Made by a program: the position numbers and the translations under genes. The notes below the pieces were generated by a model that did no database searches, was not told where the DNA came from, and was given only the letters and a program-made list of their open reading frames with translations. Positions 47,640 to 57,249 of a stretch of 64,000 nt of DNA are shown here, one piece after another. Positions within the stretch are counted from its first letter, which is position 1; each line of letters starts with the position of its first letter. The stretch is from Corbicula japonica (lineage: Eukaryota; Mollusca; Bivalvia; Venerida; Cyrenidae): contig JAZAYU010000113.1 in assembly GCA_038501625.1 (NCBI GenBank), positions 744,001 to 808,000 of the forward strand, given 5' to 3'.

Positions 47640-49763
47640 TCACTGCATTGATTGCCTGTTCGTGTATAGTGCATATAGAAGTCTACATATGTGGAACCTG
47701 GCAGTATTGTTTGTTGGTCGGATATGGAGGGACCTAATATAGCAGTTCAACGCCTCTGTATGTCTGTTCTCTTGCTGATAGCATTGGCCTAGAAGATTAA
47801 GGGCTGTTTCTTTATGTCCAAGGTTTCTTGTTGGATCTGCAATGGATCTTTCAAGTTTTTTCAATGCTTTCCGCTGCTTACCATATCTCTGGAGATTACC
47901 GTAAGTCATGTACTGCAAAAAATAGAGGTAAGGGAGAGAATCCACCACAGCCCAGTCCATCCAGCAGTCGAACAATTTATGTCTTTGAGCTCGGTCCTCC
48001 TGAGTAGATCTAAACATCTCATACTGCAGCTCTGGAGGCTGACAGTGGACTTCCTCTGGGGTGAAAGTAACACAATATGCTACAATATTTCTTATTGCAT
48101 GATCTTTGTGAGTGTAAGAATAATCAGCAAAACTTTTTGAAACAAAGAAGCCTTCATGATAATCGCAACCACATACAGCTTCTACTAGACTAAGATCATA
48201 CCTTTTTGCTATATTTCTCAGGATATTATTTGTTTTACGAAAATCACCAACACTGTAATACACGGATGCCAGCTTCAGTCTGCTGGATGCAACATCAGAG
48301 TTCCGTCCCAACGATAGCCATGTCAGAGCCTTATGTGATACAGAATGGTTATTATATAAGTCTTCTGATGCTATCACAGATCCCAGTGAGGAGCACATCA
48401 GTGGTGTCAGCAGGCGGGACGCTGCTTGCTCTAGATAACTTCCATGATGATTCAGTTGCACCAATTTGGTAATAATGTCATCAAAGCTACTCTGTCCTGA
48501 TATTACTGACAAGAGAAGAAACCTGTATTCGAAGCGTACTGTTAAAGCTAGACGGAAAGACAATTCTCCTGAAATAAGCATAGATTGTTCATGTGCAATG
48601 TCTCTTTCAATGATACAGTGAAATGGAGTTGTTAGTTGAGTTTGCAATCTATCGCCTATGTCATCTATCTCTATATCAAGGAATGCATGACCATGTGTTT
48701 CATGTATAATTTGTATTTTGTCTAGCAACCAACGTTTGATTTTTTCTGTAAATTTTAGTGCCATTAAGTTGTTTTCATGAATAATAAAATGTGGGCAGTG
48801 TTTTTTTAATATACTTTGTTTTAACTGAATAAAAACAAATGTAAACACAGAAAGCAAGTTTGGAGGACACCATATGCTAGGATGAGTGTTCCCTATGCTA
48901 AGTAACAGTATATTTTTACACATAAAGCTAGAAAGTGCTTTTTCTTGAGGATGTTTCAGATGTGTTTTCAATAATAATTTCAACATAATGTAACATTGTA
49001 ACTGTGTGATATTCAAGTTAAACATGAGGCATCTTTCTGCATGAGAGGTTGATATTCTCCACTCTGCTTTTTTAAAAGAACTGCCCTTTCTGCCCACAGG
49101 AACAACATAACACGGATTTGATTCAATATATCTTTGCATATCTTGTGAAATCTTTCCTTGTTGAATATTTCGTTGTAACCAAGTGCTTAAGAATGCCGGT
49201 GATGTTTTCAATGGCAAGGCAAAAACAAAATCTTCGTCACAACATCCTTCTGTTGTTACTGTATTTGCAGGACCATTTTTAACTGTTTTGTATCCTGTTA
49301 AAAATGTGTCGAATAATGTGTTTTTCAGTAATACTTTGTCTCCCTTGTATATCACATACCGGTAACATTCATGAAAAATCTCTGTAACAGCAATAGGAAC
49401 GTCATCATAAAGCCGCTGTAGCATACAGTAACCAGGAGGACTGGTCTCATCCTGAATCATAAGGAGATTCAGGAGGCCTGGTTCCCACTCTTTCCAGTCC
49501 TGTATCACATTATATAACTGGAAAAATGTTAGATAATCAGCGTCAGAGAGCAGACCTGGTGTCGTGGTGCCCTCTGACTGGCTACCAAACCTATGGCTCA
49601 ACTTGTACTCTTTTCTCAGTCTGTATGAGATATTGTCTATAGTCTCCTGCAGCAGCACCGCCCTTCTTCTCTTCAGGATCATCCTCTCATTCACACCAAT
49701 CTCCTCCAGTACTCTGGCCAACTGCATGGAAATGCCAGGATAAAACTCTGGTACATGAAACAT
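47640..49763 (-). CDS. Mab-21-domain (cGAS-like superfamily) protein with TPR-like C-terminus, unit D, intact
   Basis: A 707-residue single coding exon. Residues 59-77 (FGSQSEGTTTPGLLSDADY) give the nucleotidyltransferase GS (60-61) and D-x-D (D74, D76). A third acidic residue is not obvious; E128 in AVTEIF is a candidate. Residues 215-245 (NPCYVVPVGRK...EWRISTSHAERC) and 255-298 (QCYIMLKLL, LSSFMCKNILL, HPSIW) match the C-terminal Mab-21 helices. Residues about 648-690 (ETALNLLGQCYQQENRHTEA) are TPR-like. No signal peptide or membrane segment is seen, so it is probably intracellular. The start MFHVPE is conserved in A and C and preceded by a strong acceptor. The superfamily includes cGAS-like receptors; whether this member synthesises a cyclic nucleotide, binds nucleic acid, or is a scaffold is unknown. 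Confidence 0.93.
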   Translation of the reverse strand: MFHVPEFYPGISMQLARVLEEIGVNERMILKRRRAVLLQETIDNISYRLRKEYKLSHRFGSQSEGTTTPGLLSDADYLTFFQLYNVIQDWKEWEPGLLNLLMIQDETSPPGYCMLQRLYDDVPIAVTEIFHECYRYVIYKGDKVLLKNTLFDTFLTGYKTVKNGPANTVTTEGCCDEDFVFALPLKTSPAFLSTWLQRNIQQGKISQDMQRYIESNPCYVVPVGRKGSSFKKAEWRISTSHAERCLMFNLNITQLQCYIMLKLLLKTHLKHPQEKALSSFMCKNILLLSIGNTHPSIWCPPNLLSVFTFVFIQLKQSILKKHCPHFIIHENNLMALKFTEKIKRWLLDKIQIIHETHGHAFLDIEIDDIGDRLQTQLTTPFHCIIERDIAHEQSMLISGELSFRLALTVRFEYRFLLLSVISGQSSFDDIITKLVQLNHHGSYLEQAASRLLTPLMCSSLGSVIASEDLYNNHSVSHKALTWLSLGRNSDVASSRLKLASVYYSVGDFRKTNNILRNIAKRYDLSLVEAVCGCDYHEGFFVSKSFADYSYTHKDHAIRNIVAYCVTFTPEEVHCQPPELQYEMFRSTQEDRAQRHKLFDCWMDWAVVDSLPYLYFLQYMTYGNLQRYGKQRKALKKLERSIADPTRNLGHKETALNLLGQCYQQENRHTEALNCYIRSLHIRPTNNTARFHICRLLYALYTNRQSMQ

Positions 49764-49766
49764 TTT

Positions 49767-50146
49767 CTGAAGTCAGTTATTCATCAGACTAATATACATG
49801 TTTATATTTGTATACAAGATCTTTTGTTGTGGTACCCTACGTCTAGTTACCGAAGTAATGTCAAAGCGTATTCCATTATCCAGTCCCAGTGCTTTCGTAT
49901 TCTTATCAACTGTTCAGCACTCTGATAAAACACTGGTTAATGAACCAGTTCCTAATTAGAACATAAAATGGAGGGTCATTAACAATATATTAGGTAAACA
50001 ACTGACTGTAAAGTTCATTGAAAGATAAAAAAGGCTTCCTCGAAAATTAATATTAAATATATGTAAATATTAATTTAAAAAGAACACCAACATTATAAAA
50101 GACACCTTGCAAAATTTATTGATCATAAAATAATTAAATTACTTAC
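49767..50146 (-). other. 5'UTR intron of unit D
   Basis: The donor aaccaag|GTAAGT (exon ends at 50,147) is a perfect consensus; the acceptor ctgacttcag|AAAATG lies three bases before the start codon. The length is 380 bp. Conservation of both sites in C, and of the acceptor in A, supports a real intron rather than chance. Confidence 0.75.
49815..49862 (-). pseudogene. Intronic relic of the GSQSEGTT motif, unit D
   Basis: The minus strand reads HYFGN*T*GTTTKD, recognisably the HxFGSQSEGTTxxx stretch with two stops. The same position is occupied in A and, intact in frame, in C. Confidence 0.6.
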
Positions 50147-50187
50147 CTTGGTTAATAACAAGCACAGAATGATCTTAAAGCTTTTAT
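50147..50187 (-). promoter_or_regulatory. 5' non-coding exon and possible TATA box of unit D
   Basis: The minus strand has TATAAA at 50,187-50,182, about 40 bases before the donor. A TATA-driven start would leave an exon of only about 10 bases. The conserved stretch ttctgtgcttgttattaacc before the donor is also present in unit C. The TATA assignment is tentative. Confidence 0.4.
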
Positions 50188-50259
50188 ATTTCTAATAGTA
50201 TACTATTGATTAGAGTAATTTCTCAAATAAGTAGGTAAATTGTTAATGTCCAAATCAAT

Positions 50260-50620
50260 AATTTAAAATTGCGCTGTCAGTCCTAGCAACTGCTAATCAA
50301 TAAATTGTAAATTCGGTCCTAGCAAGGTGCTAATCAGTAAATTGTTCTTTCAGTCAACATGACAATTAATAAATTGTACTTCCAGTCCAAGTAAGATGTT
50401 GGTCAGTAAGCTGTATTGTAAAAGACTTATACGTATACAGTCAATCCTAGTAAGATGCTAGTCAATAAATTGTAAAGTCAGTCATAGCAAGGTGATAATC
50501 AGTAATTTGTTTTCTTAGTCCACGTAACTTGCTTTTTGTAAAATGTACTGTTACATGTAGTCCTATTAACATGATAAATGTAATCAGTAAACTGTACCAT
50601 CAGTCCAAGTGACTCCGACA
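50260..50620. repeat. Minisatellite upstream of unit D (about 35-bp unit, about 10 units)
   Basis: Imperfect units of 'cagtcctagcaaggtgcta' followed by 'atcagtaaattgta'. The same unit builds the larger array at 53,870-57,065, and single relics lie upstream of A (about 22,320) and C (about 36,930). It belonged to the duplicated segment. Confidence 0.85.
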
Positions 50621-50666
50621 AGCGGAAACGTCGGTTATGGTAAAAACTACGTTATTGCAATAATTG

Positions 50667-51553
50667 CCCAGTAAACACCCGACGTCAAAACGACGTTAGA
50701 TTTAGGTTGGATTTTGGTCACGACGTCGGCGACACGTGGTCACGAAAATGCGACGTCGTTTAGACGTCGAAAATGACGTCGGATAGACGTCGGTTTTTGG
50801 TCAGATATATTTGACTTCTTAACCAACTAGGAATAATTATTTTCGAATTACTTTTTTTCCCCAAATTTTCTACACATATACACAAATTTAATTAAAAAAA
50901 AATAAAATTATGAAAATAAAATTCTTAATTTGAATGGTTTGCTGTTCAGTGGAAGGGATATTATCGAAACCTGTGCAATCGAATCTATATGTAAACAATC
51001 CGCGCCATTTGAAACAAAGAAACAAAGACAAAGTTGCAAAACAAACATAGAAGGGGGAAAAAAGAATATTTTATATTTGCCAGAGAAGAAGGCTTAAGCA
51101 AGTAAGTTTTTTTCGTATTCATAGATTTGTGTTTAATTCTAGTTTTGCTTAAATCTTGTTGAAATGCATGCCCACTACATGTATAAGACACGTGGAGTTG
51201 TTTTCATGAAATACGAAAAAAGTCTCGCTACCGGGCTATTGTTATAATACGGAGCTTATGAAACATAAACGTTTTCAAGAGAGATTTAGTGATGAATTAA
51301 AATAAAACACCTTGATGGTATTTTCAAATAGTGTTATTACACTGATATGCGTTATAAAAGGAAAAGGGAAGAGGTTCGATTTTGGTCGAATTTCGGTCTG
51401 ATTTTGGTCGGAATGTGGTTGGATTTTGGTCGGAACCCGACGTCAATCCGACGTCGGGTAATGACGTCTAAAAACTTTCATTTCCAACCAAAATCCAAGG
51501 TTGATCCGACGTCGATGTCCGTCTTTTCGACGTCAAATGTTTCCTGCGTGACG
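50667..51553. mobile_element. GACGTC-rich inverted-end element (non-coding)
   Basis: The left end has cagtaaacacccgacgtcaa then aacgacgt and ggttggattttggt. The right end, read on minus, has caggaaacatttgacgtcga then aaagacg and cttggattttggttgg. GACGTC sites and 'ttttggtcgga' repeats are concentrated in both subterminal parts, about 150-200 bp each. No transposase. Probably a MITE. The repeated GACGTC is self-complementary and also a CRE half-site type, but nothing shows regulatory use. Confidence 0.75.
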
Positions 51554-51599
51554 TCAAAGGGAACACGCTAAAGAATGGGGTCGTCCAGTTATACGAATC

Positions 51600-52360
51600 A
51601 AAAATATTCAGAGATTCCTGAAATGATTCAAAGTTCATACGCTTGTTTTATATTACCATTATCTGAAGTAATAAACCACAAGTTATCTTTCATAAAATGA
51701 CAAAGAATACTACAAAAAGGGTGGTGGTAATGTATGTTTTATCTTATTTTATCGAAAAAATTTCAAATTCAACAATCGGGTGTCTGTAAAGTACATTTTA
51801 TTAATTGTTTAGGTTAGCGAGATCGCATTTGTTTATAAGAATGTGATACTGACTGCAATGAAATAAAAGCAATGACGACCATATTCCTACAAGAACGATT
51901 TATATTGTACCTTTACGTTAAAAGTAATTTTAATAAATGTAGCTGCTATTTGAATAAAATTAAATATCCCAAATACGCAATACTGATAATTCGTACTCTA
52001 GCCGAGAAATTGAATAGAAAACGACTTTTAAAATAGCGTTATAGTGTTATTGCAAATTATGTACGCTCACAAGAAAATTACTGAACGTTTCATACTTAAA
52101 AGTATAGTATTCATTTTGTGTATACGTATGTGCAGATACATTCATTTTTCATCCGCAGGTTAACAGTATTCGTCTCCTAATTAAATTCCCGAAAGACAGC
52201 ATGAACGTTCTCCGTCAGTTTCCATTCTTTTACAAAAACTGTTATGATGCTGAACTTCGAAAATGGAAATCGAATTACAAAACCAGTTTACTTGCAACAA
52301 TTACAATACTAATATTTACTTATCAAAATTATGTTCGTAATTTTATACATATAAGTTTGA
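51600..52360. other. No gene recognised
   Basis: AT-rich; no motif, repeat pair or exon structure was identified. Confidence 0.35.
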
Positions 52361-52364
52361 TTGT

Positions 52365-52735
52365 TCATGGATAAATTAACTTGTGATTAACCCATCTACA
52401 GTTGGTCATTATGCTTACCTCTTTGGTTGCACGACGGTGGCAGGGGTTTAAGAGTTTATGAAGGTTTATGGGGAAATCTTTTTTTTGTAAAGAATCTAGA
52501 AGCTCGATACGTTTTGTAACGTAGGGTCGGTTGGTATCCGGTTTGAGGAAACAAGCCACGAGACGTTTTCAACAATTTATTAACGACAACCCAAGGTTCA
52601 TTTATAACTAACCAACTAACGAACTGACGAACTCTCTAACTGACGAACCGAACAAAATAAAATTCAATCCAGTTTATATAGTATTTCTGAAGGTCGACCG
52701 ACATTGCAGCTGCCTCCACACATGTTGCTGATGCG
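52365..52735 (-). mobile_element. Possible LTR or promoter fragment with adjoining short open frame
   Basis: On the minus strand: tgtggaggcagctgcaatgt, then a TATATAAA box at about 52,681-52,672, then tandem 'gttcgtcagtta' units, an AATAAA, and a 60-residue open frame (CFLKPDTNRPYVTKRIELLD...) ending at a good donor (gag|gtaagc). The order of TATA, initiation region and AATAAA resembles an LTR, but no second LTR, gag or pol was seen. It could equally be a lone first exon. Confidence 0.3.
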
Positions 52736-53264
52736 AAACTTTGTTAGTAGAAAGTGCCAATCATGATACTAAATTCGTGTAATAATTTACATGCACTGGA
52801 GTGCAAACAGACAATAGATCTCTTAGAATTTAATACAATTTACTAATTAGTGCCAGATTGAAAGTTCAACTTGTTTTTGTTTATATGAAACGTTCTACTA
52901 TTGCGTCAGGCTACATGTTGGGAAATGATATTTCAAACTGTGATTTGAATCGTCTCCAATAATAACATCATGTATTTGAACCGAAAGATTGTTAACTTTT
53001 ATGCAGCTAGAATATCCTCCGACCTATTCCAAATATTAAAATGAAATTAAATTAATATAAAATAATTAATACCACAATTAATATAATATTGCAACATAGT
53101 GTCCATGCATGATAATACACATAGGCCACTATGTTACACTTTCTTTTATCCCGGCATCGTGTTCTTGCTGATTTTACACCAGGAGCTCTGGTCTCGGTAA
53201 GATCATTGAGTACATACCCTTTGGCTTTACAATTCTATTAGCTTCTTATTTTTTATATGTTTGT

Positions 53265-53470
53265 GTGCTTTTGCATGCAACATTGTTGAGCCGATGGGTG
53301 GGTTGGAGTTATTTCACCAAGACAATTTGTACTTGTTTTGTGATACGAAAACCTGTTGGGGTAAGTGTGAGGTTGGTGCACCCTAGAACCTGGTTCAAAC
53401 CCCCAGTGGCAAATTATTTGGTTACTGACCGTTCTAAGGCGGTAACCCCTCGGGGTATAACTTTTGTTAA
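53265..53470 (+). repeat. tRNA-derived SINE fragment
   Basis: 'ggtgcaccctagaacctggt' leads into 'ggttcaaacccccagtg', a good B box. 'gtaacccct' and the tail follow. The A box is poorly preserved. Confidence 0.5.
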
Positions 53471-53519
53471 TTGTTTGTGGCGTCCATTTTGAAAGTGATT
53501 ATTGTAAAACCATGTTCTA

Positions 53520-53610
53520 TTTTCCTCTCTACCTTTTGGCTGTGTAGGGAGGCTGTGTCTGCTGAATGTGGACATTCCTGATATGCATATTTCACTTTTT
53601 GTGATTGTAA
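53520..53610. repeat. Dispersed repeat (part of 40,715 family)
   Basis: 'gctgtgtagggaggctgtgt' and 'gatatgcatatttcac' match 41,060-41,130 directly and 27,095-27,150 in inverse orientation. Confidence 0.6.
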
Positions 53611-55576
53611 TAATATATGTTACAGTAACATAGAAAACCAGATTCATCAACTAAGGATTAACAAGTTATGCACAGAGCAAGGGCACTTTTTTATCATCCG
53701 TTTCTAACATCCCAGTTCTTATTTCAAAACCAGTATGCATGCGAAACCAGTCAATATAGAATCTGCAAACCGGTAAACATAAAACCTGCAAACAAGACGT
53801 CATAAAATTGCAAAGCAGTCAACATAAAACCTACAAACCAGTCAACAAACCAGTCAAGTAAAGTGCAAATTAGTGAATTGTAATGCCATTTCTAGAAATG
53901 TGATAATCAGTAACTTGTACAGCAGATGCTTATCAGTTAATTAAACGGTCAATCCTTGTGAGGTGCTAATCAATAAATTGAATTGTCAGTCCTAGAAAAT
54001 GGGTGCTAATCAGTAAATTGAATTGTCAGTCCTTGAAATTGGGTGCTAATAAGTAAATTGAATTGTCAGTCATTGAAAATGGGTGCTAATCAGTAAATTA
54101 AATTGTCAGTCCTTGAAAATGGGTGCTAATCAGTAAATTGAATTGTCAGTCCTTTAAAATAGGTGCTAATCAGTAAATGAATTGTATGTCCTAGTAAATG
54201 GGTGATAATCAGAACAGAACAGAACATTTCTTTATTCAACTCAAACCATATAATGGTGCATGAGCATACAATGCGTATAATGTTTTAACAATAATCACGT
54301 GACATGGTAATAAACAATTATAACATGAACACGAATCTTAATATAGGGGGCAAAAATAAATAAAAAGTTGAGAATGTCAACAACATTATAAAGATTTACG
54401 TCAAGTAAATCTATTTAATGTAGTTACATTAGTAAATAACAATTTGAAAGAAAAAGAAAAAAACAACAACAAAAAACTACAAGAAAAATACTTATACAGA
54501 GAAATGGTGGAGGAGAAGAGAGAACCGAACATGTGGGAGATTAGCCGGTAACATAATGCAAATCGTCAATGAATAAAGTTGTTAAAGTGTAATTACATTT
54601 GTTGTGTACTATACATATTTCGAGGGATTAATAAGATTTAAAGTTTGGAAAAGACTATAGTTGTCTGTCTCAAGCAAAGAGGTGTGTTTCAATCGGAGGT
54701 TTTGATTGGTTGAATTGTAATATGTGTAGACACAACAATACAATGTGCTAGTGATTATAATATTGACGGGGGAAAAGGATAATAATCTTGACAACATGTT
54801 TTATAAAGTAAGTAACTTACATTTATAAGTGGTGTACAGTTTTGCACTTTTTGGTAACGTGTCATTAAGCAATAAAGTCAGTAAACAAAAGTCTTGTAAA
54901 TGATTCTATTATGAGGATGTCGAATGTCTACATGTAGATACATCACACAGTAAGTTTACAGTGGGGATGCCATATAGTGCATGAATAATTAAATCTGCAA
55001 TTTGAAATAAAACAATTAACAGTTACTTTATTTGCTTTTGAACAGCGATAATATTTATATTTGATTCAACTAAAGAACACAAAGTAGAATGTAGTCAACA
55101 TGTTCTCTTTGAGATATAATAATATAATTTATATAATAATAGTTTTCAGTATGATTACCGTATATCTATTAATAAGTTCACCTTAGTTAACGCTTAACTG
55201 TTTCAACAAGTATTTTTATGAACTTACATAATTTGATCAATTGTTTTGAAGGGTTTAGAGTCATAAGCTCTTTCAATTTAAGTATGTTTGGATTTGTCCA
55301 GTAATAACGTTTAACAAATATTTTCCTTGGCTCAGAAAAGAATGGACATTTTAGTAAATAGTAAAATTCATCTGCAACTTCTGTCGGATCATTACATAAG
55401 AAACAATGTCTATCTGCAATGTCAATGTTTTCCCAGCTACCAGTTTCACAGGGGAAGAAGTGGTTGCTAGATCGAAATTTAAGAAAATAAGAAGCATCAG
55501 ATTTATTTAGTTCTTTTAAGTATTTTTCTATTTGGATAGTTTCTTTAAATATGGAGTAATTCAGACCTTTTGTTGA

Positions 55577-56080
55577 TTATAATAAGCGATTAGGCCAGTT
55601 TTGGAGGTTTTGATCTACAAGTATTTGTTTGATTATTAGTTTTAATGATTTACTTTGTATGTTATCTTGTTCTAACCATAGGTCAAATCTTCCAGTTTCA
55701 ATTAGGATATTTTTGATGCCTCTTGACCATTTAGATTCAAAGTTGGGAATTTGCTGCATATATTTATAAATGCGGTATGATATTTTGCTTTGGTTTCCAG
55801 TAATTAATTTGTTCCAAAAGTTAATCATTCTTGATTTTATTACAATATTCAGAGGGTATCTGCCTAATTCTGCATATAGTATGTAAAGTGGAGTTGACTT
55901 CCTTAAATGAGTGAGTTTTCTGAGAAAATCAGTTTGTACTCTTTCTATTAAAGTTAAATCTTCATATCCCCATATTTCAGAGGAATATATTAGTATTGAT
56001 ACTACTGTATTATCAGAAAGTTTTAAGGCCAGATCAACAGGTAAATTTAAATTATTTAGTCTTTTGAATAAAAGATACAT
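55577..56080 (-). pseudogene. LINE connector region, copy 2
   Basis: It contains 'SILIYSSEIWGYEDL' and 'YAELGRYPLNIVIKSRM', matching the same region of LINE copy 1 (NYGCEVWGF; YSEFGRFPLYIGRYIR). It is offset in frame from the RT piece. After its stop, homology continues to a Cys-rich region near 55,400 (CFLC...LLKC), where the finger His is replaced by Tyr. Confidence 0.8.
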
Positions 56081-56207
56081 AGCTTTTTATGCTTGTTGTG
56101 TTAAATGTAGCCTTGTAGCAAGGAAACTTCCAGATTTGGAGAAAAAAAGTTCCTATGTATTTATAACTGTTAACAATTTCAATGTGTTCATCTCCTATTT
56201 TAAATGA

Positions 56208-56444
56208 TTAATTATTGTTATTTCTAGAGCCAAATATAATTGCTTTGGTTTTGCTTATATTAATTTTAAGTTTCCACCTATTACAGTATTCTACAAAGTC
56301 ATTTAAACAATTCTGGAGTTTTACAGGGTCTTCTGAAATAAGTATTGTGTCATCAGCATATAGCAGTATTTGTATTTTAAGAAAAGTCTCAAGTTCATTT
56401 TCTATATCAGTAAGTTCAATGCCATAATGTCCTTTAGATGTCAA
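56208..56444 (-). pseudogene. LINE RT fragment with YADD
   Basis: Encodes 'LLYADDTILISEDPVKLQ' and 'WKLKINISKTKAIIFG', the catalytic YADD and the following block of a LINE reverse transcriptase. It begins only shortly before the active site, so most of the domain is missing. Confidence 0.85.
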
Positions 56445-56854
56445 GAAAGATTCAAGATTATTTAAAAAGAGTGAGAAATCAAGGGAGATACAATCAGTTA
56501 ATGTATTGTCAGTCCAAGGAAGGTGTTAATCGGTAAATTTAACAGTCAATCCTATAAAGTGCTAATCAGTTAAATGTACAGTCAATCATAGTAAGGTGCT
56601 TTTCGGTTAAAGTACAGTCAATCCTAGAAGGTTCTAATCAGTAAAGTGTACAGTAAATCTTAGTAGGGTGCTTATCAGTAAATTGTACAGTCAATCCTAG
56701 TAGAGTGCTTATCAGTGAGTTGTACAGTCAATCCTAGTAAGTAAGTCCTATTAGGTTGCTTATCTATAAACTAAACAGTCAATCATTGTGAGTTCTTATC
56801 AGTGAATTAAATGGTCAATCCTAGTAAAGTGCTAATCCTAGTAAAGTGTCTTTT

Positions 56855-56980
56855 GACGCTACTCGTCAGAGCCGATAGTAGCCGAAGCAACATCGATTAT
56901 TGTCGATTGTTACTGACAGTTAACCGAGTATTCCCGACACTCGAGAAAAAAGCGGGAGAAATCATTACAGTTAGACTTCC
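56855..56980. mobile_element. Partial copy of the TA-target MITE (copy 2, inverted)
   Basis: Reverse complement matches 24,454-24,580: aggaagtctaactgtaatga, cgggaatactcggttaactg and gcttcggctactatcggctc. Only one end is kept; the other was lost in the surrounding minisatellite. Confidence 0.82.
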
Positions 56981-57074
56981 TTAACAGTCAATCCTATAAA
57001 GGTACGTATCAGTAAATTGTACAGTCAATATCATTGTCAGTCCTTGCAAGGTGCTAATCAGTAAATAGCATGGC

Positions 57075-57215
57075 TTTGTCAGTAGCGCGGTTGGAGTATG
57101 GAGTGTGCAGTACGGGTTTGCTTTTCAGTGGACAGTATCGTTTGAAATCACTGTAGCTCTATTTGTGCAGTGCGGCAGCTACAGAATGTCTATCTGTACA
57201 TACAGTCAGTAGAGT
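57075..57215 (+). repeat. SINE fragment
   Basis: 'gtgcagtacgggtttgcttt' (B-box-like) followed by 'tatcgtttgaaat' and 'gtagctctatttgtgcagtg', as in the SINE copies at 10,225 and 63,490. Confidence 0.55.
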
Positions 57216-57249
57216 AATCAGTAAATACTCGGTTACCGGAGTCATGTAA

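Larger units (their letters stand above)
54214..56494 (-). mobile_element. 5'-truncated LINE inside the minisatellite (copy 2)
   Basis: The minus strand starts within the RT domain (SLFLNN...YADDTILISE), continues through the connector region (56,080-55,577), and ends with a Cys-rich region and a tail of ttctgttctgtt type, as in LINE copy 1. The flanking aatcag on both sides may be a target duplication, although the repeat itself contains that string. Multiple frame breaks make it inactive. Confidence 0.85.
53870..57065. repeat. Minisatellite, unit about 34-37 bp, interrupted by a LINE and a MITE
   Basis: Units read 'cagtcctag.aa.gtgctaa' plus 'tcagtaaattgta'. On the left half a variant 'gtccttgaaaatgggtgcta' has been amplified locally (53,985-54,210). 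The right half (56,495-57,065) has 'acagtcaatcctagtaagg' variants. The LINE at 54,214-56,494 and the MITE remnant at 56,855-56,980 split the array. Confidence 0.9.

Noticed and set aside
47814..48140. Plus-strand frame of 108 codons
   Set aside because: It lies antisense within the intact Mab-21-like gene and has no motif of its own.
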